A stretch of DNA of 5,085 nucleotides, from assembly GCA_003343765.1 (NCBI GenBank), contig QAKO01000026.1:1-5085 (forward strand), read 5' to 3'. The DNA comes from Bacillota bacterium. Lineage in GTDB: Bacteria > Bacillota > Clostridia > Christensenellales > Borkfalkiaceae. The position numbers were made by a program, and so were the translations under genes. Position 1 is the first letter of the stretch. Each line of letters starts with the position of its first letter. This document shows positions 1 to 4,068 of this stretch, piece by piece. A model generated the notes under the pieces. It was not told the DNA's origin, did no database searches, and was given only the letters and a program-made list of their open reading frames with translations.

Positions 1-164
1 GGCTGGTAAAGCTGTTCGGTAATACGTATCGGAAGGTACGCGGCGGAGGTACTGCCGCTTGAGAGAAAGGGCAGGGAAACGCCTGCACGCTGCGAAATGT
101 TCTGAAAAGATGCGGAGTTGAGATTTCGGGCGGAAGGTACAGAGATAAAAAGGATAAAAGAGTT
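1..164. other. Left-edge region without an identifiable gene; possible 3' tail of an upstream + gene
   Basis: No recognisable gene lies here. One + frame is open from the left edge (position 3) to a TGA at 60-62, giving 19 codons that end in RGGGTAA. That could be the C-terminus of an upstream gene, but it is too short to identify or to separate from chance. After it come about 100 bp with a small hairpin (GCAGG at 71-75 pairing with CCTGC at 82-86, no U-tract). The 10-mer CGGAAGGTAC occurs twice, at 30-39 and 131-140. I see no convincing promoter for the next gene. TTGAGA at 118-123 has no good -10 partner, so the 165-650 gene may be co-transcribed with something to the left. Confidence 0.3.
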
Positions 165-650
165 ATGACGATAGAATTTTACGGTGAGATATCCGAATAT
201 ACAAAAAAGCGTACGGACAAACTGAAAAAGCGGTATTTCGGAGAGTGGGTACTGGGTCTGGCCGGTATCTTGCTTGTAGCGACGGTGGTGGCGTCGATCC
301 TGCAGCAGGCATTTATTGTTTTGCTTGTTTGTACGATCGTGGTCGCGCTGATCGGGTCGGCGCTTTATTTTGCGCCTTTAAAGAAATCGATGCCGGAACC
401 GTGGAGGGTGAGGGTATTGATCGACGGAGATACAATCGTCTGGACGCAGTACTTACCCGGGCAGGAAAAGCAGAAGAAAAAGCGTATATCGGACATTAAA
501 AAAGTTTATCGGACGAAGTATTGTTATTATCTGATTTACAATGATATTTCCAATGCGATCATATGTGAGCGGTGTTTGTTGAAGCGCGGAACGTTTGATT
601 CGTTTGAAATGCTGTTCGAAGGGAAAATACGATCCAAAACGATCGAATAA
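165..650 (+). CDS. Small two-helix membrane protein, YcxB-like architecture
   Basis: The 161-residue product is probably a membrane protein of unknown function. A short charged N-terminus (Lys/Arg-rich at 14-23) is followed by two adjacent hydrophobic helices, about 28-46 and 49-70, joined by a very short QQ turn, so both termini are probably cytoplasmic. A basic linker (KK at 73-74, KQKKKR around 102-107) leads into a soluble region, about 80-161, with alternating hydrophobic residues (RVRVLIDGDTIVW). It includes a stretch of the type 'I..IKKVY...YCYYLIY', ending in a helix with FDSFEMLF. This order of helix hairpin, PH-like beta domain and final helix is what YcxB-like proteins show. The family match is an inference from layout, not from a diagnostic motif. 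The start is ATG at 165 with AGGA at 151-154 as a somewhat distant ribosome site. The gene ends in TAA just before a strong hairpin. Confidence 0.75.
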   Translation: MTIEFYGEISEYTKKRTDKLKKRYFGEWVLGLAGILLVATVVASILQQAFIVLLVCTIVVALIGSALYFAPLKKSMPEPWRVRVLIDGDTIVWTQYLPGQEKQKKKRISDIKKVYRTKYCYYLIYNDISNAIICERCLLKRGTFDSFEMLFEGKIRSKTIE

Positions 651-654
651 AAAG

Positions 655-692
655 AGCAGGGCAGTCCGCAGATCAATGCGGACTGCCCTGCT
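655..692 (-). terminator. Rho-independent terminator of the nitroreductase gene, between convergent genes
   Basis: A perfect 16-bp inverted repeat (AGCAGGGCAGTCCGCA at 655-670 pairing with 677-692) encloses a 6-nt loop, GATCAA. Read on the minus strand the stem is followed by CTTTTTATTCG, a usable U-tract, so it fits best as the terminator of the minus-strand gene ending at 714. Read on the plus strand it is preceded by A residues and followed by GTATAATG, with no U-run. It may still stall transcripts from the 165-650 gene, but is weaker in that direction. Confidence 0.85.
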
Positions 693-713
693 GTATAATG
701 TGAAAGCATAAGA

Positions 714-1214
714 TCAGAATTGATGAATACGGGTTTCGTCGTAAAATCCCTTTGCTGCGGGGGATTCGTCGGGAACGCCGACGGCGATAATGGCAACGGG
801 AACGCTGTCGCATCCGATCACTTCGCGAACCTGAGAAGTGCGCGGTTCGGTTGGATAGCATCCGCACCAGCAGGTACCGTATCCTAAATCGGCAGCCTGC
901 AGCAAAATGTTCTGAATGGCTGCGCCGCAATCCTGCGGCCAATATTCTCTTCCGGGCTGCAGATCGGGTCTGCCGCATACAACGATGGCAACAGAGGCCG
1001 TTTCAAGCATTTTGCAGGAAGGGTGGGCCTGCATCAGTTTTTGTTTGGAAGATTCCTTGTCTGTTACGTAAAATTCCCAAGGACGGCTGTTTACGGCGCT
1101 CGGTGCGAACATTGCCGCTTCCAGCATGAGGAGGATGTGTTCTGCAGGGATCGCGGCGCCTGTTTTATATTTGCGTATGCTTCTGCGGTTTCGTATAATT
1201 TCTGTACATTCCAT
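714..1214 (-). CDS. Nitroreductase-family FMN-dependent oxidoreductase (166 aa)
   Basis: This is probably a cytoplasmic FMN enzyme that uses NAD(P)H to reduce nitro compounds, quinones or a similar electrophile; the physiological substrate cannot be told. Family signatures are clear. RRSIRKY at 10-16 is the FMN-phosphate-binding start, APSAVNSRPWEF at 37-48 is the conserved loop after the second helix, DCGAAIQNILLQA at 95-107 is the dimer-core helix, and LGYGTCWCG at 110-118 is the second FMN contact. At 166 residues it matches the short single-domain group of the family. No ferredoxin domain is fused. The cysteine cluster C115, C117, C119 lies at the FMN motif. The reading frame is open upstream to 1364, but ATG at 1214 is chosen because AAGGAGGA lies at 1227-1234 and a consensus promoter at 1246-1274 places the earlier in-frame ATG (1247) upstream of the transcription start. 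It is divergent from trmN6 and convergent with the membrane-protein gene. Confidence 0.92.
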   Translation of the reverse strand: MECTEIIRNRRSIRKYKTGAAIPAEHILLMLEAAMFAPSAVNSRPWEFYVTDKESSKQKLMQAHPSCKMLETASVAIVVCGRPDLQPGREYWPQDCGAAIQNILLQAADLGYGTCWCGCYPTEPRTSQVREVIGCDSVPVAIIAVGVPDESPAAKGFYDETRIHQF

Positions 1215-1226
1215 AAAAAGATCAAG

Positions 1227-1234
1227 TCCTCCTT
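1227..1234 (-). promoter_or_regulatory. Shine-Dalgarno of the nitroreductase gene
   Basis: AAGGAGGA on the minus strand is a near-perfect anti-16S match, 12 nt before ATG 1214. The gap is slightly long, but no nearer in-frame ATG, GTG or TTG exists. It supports a 166-residue rather than a longer protein. Confidence 0.8.
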
Positions 1235-1245
1235 GTTTTTTTTCC

Positions 1246-1274
1246 ATTATAAATCGAAAAAGCGGATTTGTCAA
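1246..1274 (-). promoter_or_regulatory. Consensus sigma-A promoter for the nitroreductase gene
   Basis: On the minus strand TTGACA (1274-1269) is followed by exactly 17 nt and TATAAT (1251-1246), matching the consensus at all 12 positions. Transcription would start near 1239, giving a leader of about 25 nt that holds the AAGGAGGA site. An exact consensus suggests strong basal transcription unless a repressor acts. No obvious operator overlaps it. Confidence 0.88.
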
Positions 1275-1310
1275 ACGGTGCGGGAAGAAAGGATGAGCAT
1301 TTTTAAATAG

Positions 1311-1331
1311 GCAAATAGAAAACAGATTTGC
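1311..1331. promoter_or_regulatory. Dyad symmetry between the divergent promoters, possible operator
   Basis: GCAAAT (1311-1316), nine bases, then ATTTGC (1326-1331) form a 6-bp inverted repeat. It lies upstream of both the nitroreductase promoter and the trmN6 promoter. It could be a regulator site, but half-sites this short in AT-rich DNA may be chance. Confidence 0.2.
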
Positions 1332-1351
1332 ATCGAGTTGCCGCGGAATGG

Positions 1352-1380
1352 TTGAGTTTTGCAAGCCGATGTGTTACTAT
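1352..1380 (+). promoter_or_regulatory. Candidate sigma-A promoter for trmN6-rsmI
   Basis: TTGAGT (1352-1357), a 17-nt spacer and TACTAT (1375-1380) give 4/6 matches at each box with ideal spacing. The predicted start near 1387 would leave a very short leader that begins at the AGAAGGAG ribosome site (1387-1394). The position between divergent genes supports a promoter here, but the boxes themselves are only moderate. Confidence 0.5.
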
Positions 1381-1386
1381 AAAAAG

Positions 1387-1394
1387 AGAAGGAG
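1387..1394 (+). promoter_or_regulatory. Shine-Dalgarno of trmN6
   Basis: AGAAGGAG ends 6 nt before ATG 1401, which fixes that codon as the start. Confidence 0.8.
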
Positions 1395-1400
1395 AAGACA

Positions 1401-2084
1401 ATGGATACGGGAGAAAGCATAGAAGAGCTTTTCGAAGGAAATTTGAAAATCATACAGAATCGGGCATATTACAGATTTACGAGCGATTCCATTCTTTTGA
1501 CGCGCTTTGTCAAGGCTAAAAAGAGAGAGATTGTGGCGGATTTTTGTGCGGGGAGCGGCGTTGTCGGATTGCATTTTTACGGATTGAATCCGAATATCTC
1601 ATCGGTCACGCTGTTTGAGATGCAGGAAGAATTGTCTCAAATGAGTGCGCGCTCGGTGGAATTGAATCATCTGGAAAATTTTTCGGTCGTTTGTACACGG
1701 GTGCAGGACATCGGCAAAGAGTACAACGAAAAGTTTTCTCTTGTCCTGTGCAATCCGCCGTATGAGCGCGGAGGCTTTGAGAACGAAGATTACAAGAAAG
1801 CCATTTGCAGGAAAGAGATTACGATCACTCTGCCGGAGATTGCGGATGCAGCCGTAAGGGTGTTAAAATTCGGGGGGCGGTTTGCTGTCGTGAATCGGGC
1901 GGACAGGCTGGCGGAAGTGATTTATGCGATGAAATCGCGCGGGATCGAGCCGAAGAGATTGCAGTTTGTGCGGGGAAAAGAGAATGCGAAACCGTATCTG
2001 ATTTTATTGGAAGGCACAAAAGGCGCAAAGGAAGGATTGGAGATTTTGCCCGATCATATCAATCGGCGCGGAGCACACTTTTGA
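1401..2084 (+). CDS. trmN6: tRNA1(Val) adenine(37)-N6-methyltransferase-like protein (TrmN6/YabB family)
   Basis: This is an S-adenosylmethionine-dependent class I methyltransferase of the YfiC/YabB/TrmN6 family. The E. coli member makes N6-methyladenosine at position 37 of tRNA1(Val), and Firmicute members are annotated by similarity. The N-terminal FTSDSILLTRF (26-36) corresponds to the family's 'F..D..LL..F' substrate motif. DFCAGSGVVGL (47-57) is the SAM-binding glycine loop, E73 is the acidic residue after strand 2, and NPPY (118-121) is the catalytic signature of N6-adenine and related amino-methyltransferases. The length of 227 residues is close to the family norm of about 240-250. ATG at 1401 has a good Shine-Dalgarno. 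The gene is followed after 74 bp by rsmI in the same direction without a terminator between them, so they are probably co-transcribed. In Bacillus the corresponding pair yabB/yabC is separated by the GIY-YIG gene yazA, which is absent here. tRNA specificity is inferred. Confidence 0.88.
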   Translation: MDTGESIEELFEGNLKIIQNRAYYRFTSDSILLTRFVKAKKREIVADFCAGSGVVGLHFYGLNPNISSVTLFEMQEELSQMSARSVELNHLENFSVVCTRVQDIGKEYNEKFSLVLCNPPYERGGFENEDYKKAICRKEITITLPEIADAAVRVLKFGGRFAVVNRADRLAEVIYAMKSRGIEPKRLQFVRGKENAKPYLILLEGTKGAKEGLEILPDHINRRGAHF

Positions 2085-2145
2085 TTGGTTTTCAGCAAAG
2101 GGAAAGGCGCGGGGATATTTATTTTTAGTAGCGGTTCGTATGAAA

Positions 2146-2151
2146 AAGGAG
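2146..2151 (+). promoter_or_regulatory. Shine-Dalgarno of rsmI
   Basis: AAGGAG, preceded by further A residues, lies 7 nt before ATG 2159. It sits in the 74-bp gap after trmN6, which holds no hairpin terminator and no clear promoter. Confidence 0.75.
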
Positions 2152-2158
2152 TTTACGT

Positions 2159-2974
2159 ATGGTCAAATTTGTTGCAACACCGATCGGAAATCTCGGCGAC
2201 ATATCTTTGCGTGCGCTGGATTCGCTGCGCGAAGCGGATGTGATATTTTGTGAGGATACACGGCATTCTTTAAAACTTTTGAATTATTATGAAATAAAAA
2301 AGCCGTTGGTTTCGTGTCATAAATTCAACGAGCTGGCGGCGGCAGAAAAATTGATCATGATGGCAAAAGAGGGAAAAAATATTGCAGTGGTCACCGATGC
2401 CGGGACGCCTGTGATATCGGATCCGGGCAATCTTCTTGTACAGGCGCTGCGGGAGAACGGGATAGAGTATACATTGATACCGGGAGCGTGTGCTTTTGTG
2501 GCGGCACTCGTATTATCTGGTTTTCCGGCGGATAAATTTGCTTTTTTGGGTTTTTTACGCGGAAAGAAGGGCGAAAAAAAAGATTATCTGAAAAAATACG
2601 CGTCATTTGAAGGAACGCTTGTATTTTACAGCGCGCCGCAGGATGTTGATGCGGATATTTTGCTGCTTGCGGAAGCATTTGGCGACAGGGATGCCTGCGC
2701 TGTCCGCGAGATCACGAAAATGCATGAGAGTGTGGAATATTTTAAGTTAGGTGAAGGACTTTCGGGAGAAAAGCGTGGCGAATATGTTTTGATTGTAGCC
2801 GGTGCGGTAGTGCGTGAAAACCCTTTAAATGCTTTGTCGAAAATCGAGCATATCAATTACTATGTGGATCAGGGGATGAATATAAAGGAGGCATTGAAAG
2901 CCGCGGCAAAGGATCGCGGGGTATCCAAGAGTGAGCTTTATAAATATACGATCAAAGAAAAACCGAAAAATTAG
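2159..2974 (+). CDS. rsmI: 16S rRNA (cytidine(1402)-2'-O)-methyltransferase RsmI
   Basis: RsmI methylates the 2'-hydroxyl of C1402 in the 16S rRNA decoding centre, using S-adenosylmethionine. It belongs to the tetrapyrrole-methylase (SPOUT-unlike, class III) fold. Diagnostic motifs are in order: ATPIGNLGDISLRAL at 6-20, CEDTRHS at 31-37, VTDAGTPVISDPG at 78-90 (SAM pocket), IPGACAFVAALVLSGFP at 107-123, the GFLRGKKGEK loop near 131-140, and REITKMHES. The C-terminal 45 residues (NPLNALSKIEH to the end) form a small helical domain with GVSKSELYK, typical of complete RsmI proteins. The length of 271 is normal and the gene looks intact. ATG at 2159 is preceded by AAGGAG at 2146-2151 with a 7-nt spacer. 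It is the second gene of the trmN6-rsmI unit and ends 6 bp before a strong hairpin terminator. Confidence 0.96.
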   Translation: MVKFVATPIGNLGDISLRALDSLREADVIFCEDTRHSLKLLNYYEIKKPLVSCHKFNELAAAEKLIMMAKEGKNIAVVTDAGTPVISDPGNLLVQALRENGIEYTLIPGACAFVAALVLSGFPADKFAFLGFLRGKKGEKKDYLKKYASFEGTLVFYSAPQDVDADILLLAEAFGDRDACAVREITKMHESVEYFKLGEGLSGEKRGEYVLIVAGAVVRENPLNALSKIEHINYYVDQGMNIKEALKAAAKDRGVSKSELYKYTIKEKPKN

Positions 2975-2980
2975 AATAGA

Positions 2981-3026
2981 AAAGCGAAAGCGTCCGCCGA
3001 ACACAGGCGGACGCTTTCGCTTTTTT
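2981..3026 (+). terminator. Rho-independent terminator after rsmI, possibly bidirectional
   Basis: A perfect 18-bp stem (AAAGCGAAAGCGTCCGCC at 2981-2998 pairing with 3006-3023) has a 7-nt loop, GAACACA. It is followed on the plus strand by a run of six T (3021-3026), so it terminates the trmN6-rsmI transcript. On the minus strand the stem is followed by a T-rich stretch (TCTATTCTAATTTTT), so it may also terminate the convergent phosphoesterase gene that ends at 3082. Confidence 0.92.
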
Positions 3027-3081
3027 AATTTGATGAAAAAGTATTCGGGGTTTACCTTTTTGTGGCGGCGAAACCAATGTT

Positions 3082-3909
3082 TTAATCGAGCGATACAAGG
3101 ATACGTTCTTTTTTATATGGAACGGTAAGGTGCGTAAAACCGATTTTTTTAAGAGCCATGCAGACGAGATCGTATTTATCACCGATGCGCGCCGTATTGT
3201 GCGCGTCGGAAGCAAACGAAACGGCTCTTCCTCCCAGTTCGAAGTAGCGTTCCAGGATATCGGAATCCGGAAGGAACTCGCTGCCTGCAGTTTTGCTGCT
3301 CGTATTTACTTCTAAGATTTTGTTTTTTTTGATGATGCGCCTGAGGATCTCATCCAGGACATCCGAAAAATCGGAATAGCGGAGTTTCGGGTCCGGATAA
3401 GTCGCATTGCGCGAGCAGTAGCCGATGTGGGCGACTATATCATAATCATAGAGTGCGTCCAGGCTTTCTAAAACCCGATACAGGTATGCGTTGTAAGCAA
3501 AAGCTTTGCTTCTCCCATTGCAATAGTGAGGAAAATAGCAGTCTGCGCCAAGGCAAGTGTGAACACTGTTTATAATAAAGTCAGGTTTATATTTTCTTTG
3601 CGTATTCAGATAGCGTTCCTGCGTGCGGGAATCGTGATCAAAACCGAATTCAGCGCCGGCAAGTAAACGTATTTTGGAGGCGTATTCTTTTTGCAGCGCC
3701 CGAATGCAGGTAAAATATTTTTTTTCCTGGATCGGCGGTACCTGTTCACCGTCGATTTCCAGGTGCAGACGATCATAGTCGTAATTGAAATGCTCCGAAA
3801 TTCCGTATATCTCAAGTTTTCGTTGAATTGCATATTCGATCATTTCTTTGATGTCGCTTATGCCGTCGGCTGAAAATGTCGTATGCGTATGAATATCTGC
3901 CGTGATCAT
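3082..3909 (-). CDS. PHP-family metal-dependent phosphoesterase, histidinol-phosphatase-like
   Basis: The 275-residue protein belongs to the PHP superfamily and most resembles HisJ/HisK-type histidinol-phosphatases, which release phosphate from L-histidinol phosphate in histidine synthesis. All expected metal ligands of the trinuclear site are visible: H7 and H9 (DIHTHTTFSADG), D15, H40 (GISEHF), E87 (GAEFGF), H117 (NSVH), H161 (DIVAHIGY), and D235 with H237 (SFASDAH). The length fits the family (about 265-280). No other histidine gene is nearby, and many PHP proteins act on other phosphoesters, so the substrate is uncertain. The frame can be read from a TTG at 3930, but ATG at 3909 is chosen: AGGAGA at 3916-3921 lies 6 nt before it, and the promoter overlaps the TTG. 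The gene is convergent with rsmI and stands alone, downstream of a terminator. Confidence 0.85.
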   Translation of the reverse strand: MITADIHTHTTFSADGISDIKEMIEYAIQRKLEIYGISEHFNYDYDRLHLEIDGEQVPPIQEKKYFTCIRALQKEYASKIRLLAGAEFGFDHDSRTQERYLNTQRKYKPDFIINSVHTCLGADCYFPHYCNGRSKAFAYNAYLYRVLESLDALYDYDIVAHIGYCSRNATYPDPKLRYSDFSDVLDEILRRIIKKNKILEVNTSSKTAGSEFLPDSDILERYFELGGRAVSFASDAHNTARIGDKYDLVCMALKKIGFTHLTVPYKKERILVSLD

Positions 3910-3915
3910 GTGGTA

Positions 3916-3921
3916 TCTCCT
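3916..3921 (-). promoter_or_regulatory. Shine-Dalgarno of the PHP phosphoesterase
   Basis: AGGAGA on the minus strand, 6 nt before ATG 3909. It decides this start over the TTG seven codons upstream. Confidence 0.8.
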
Positions 3922-3929
3922 GTAGTTCA

Positions 3930-3958
3930 ATCATAAGTCTTTTACTCTCAAAAGTCAA
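3930..3958 (-). promoter_or_regulatory. Sigma-A promoter for the PHP phosphoesterase
   Basis: On the minus strand TTGACT (3958-3953), a 17-nt spacer and TATGAT (3935-3930) match the consensus at 10 of 12 positions. The start of transcription would fall near 3923, giving a leader of roughly 14 nt containing the AGGAGA site. The -10 box overlaps the alternative TTG codon, so that codon should not be in the transcript. Confidence 0.78.
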
Positions 3959-4025
3959 GCACTGTAAAACGAAAGATGGATTTTATGTAAACAGCTGCCT
4001 CCGCTGAAGATCCTGCAGAATCAAA

Positions 4026-4057
4026 AAAGCCTTCCGACATAACGGCCGGAAGGCTTT
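4026..4057 (-). terminator. Rho-independent terminator of the collagen-like gene
   Basis: An 11-bp stem (AAAGCCTTCCG at 4026-4036 pairing with 4047-4057) encloses a 10-nt loop. On the minus strand it is followed by TTTTTTGATTC, counting the stem-base T residues. It lies 11 bp after the collagen-like stop codon and upstream of the phosphoesterase promoter, so the two minus-strand genes are separate transcription units. Confidence 0.85.
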
Positions 4058-4068
4058 GGATTAAATCA

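Noticed and set aside
1..164. Possible structured RNA or T-box-like leader before the 165 gene
   Set aside because: Only short hairpins are visible. The conserved T-box, tmRNA, SRP RNA or RNase P sequence elements I looked for are missing, and there is no terminator before the gene.
694..699. TATAAT on the plus strand just after the 655-692 hairpin
   Set aside because: There is no -35 box at proper spacing (the bases upstream are hairpin stem), and no plus-strand gene starts until 1401.
851..1310. Plus-strand frames overlapping the nitroreductase
   Set aside because: They lie antisense to a well-supported gene with clear FMN motifs and have no ribosome sites or recognisable domains.
3910..3930. 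Longer phosphoesterase beginning at TTG 3930
   Set aside because: The TTG overlaps the -10 box of a good promoter and lacks a Shine-Dalgarno. ATG 3909 has AGGAGA at ideal spacing, and the conserved DIHTHTTFSADG follows at once.
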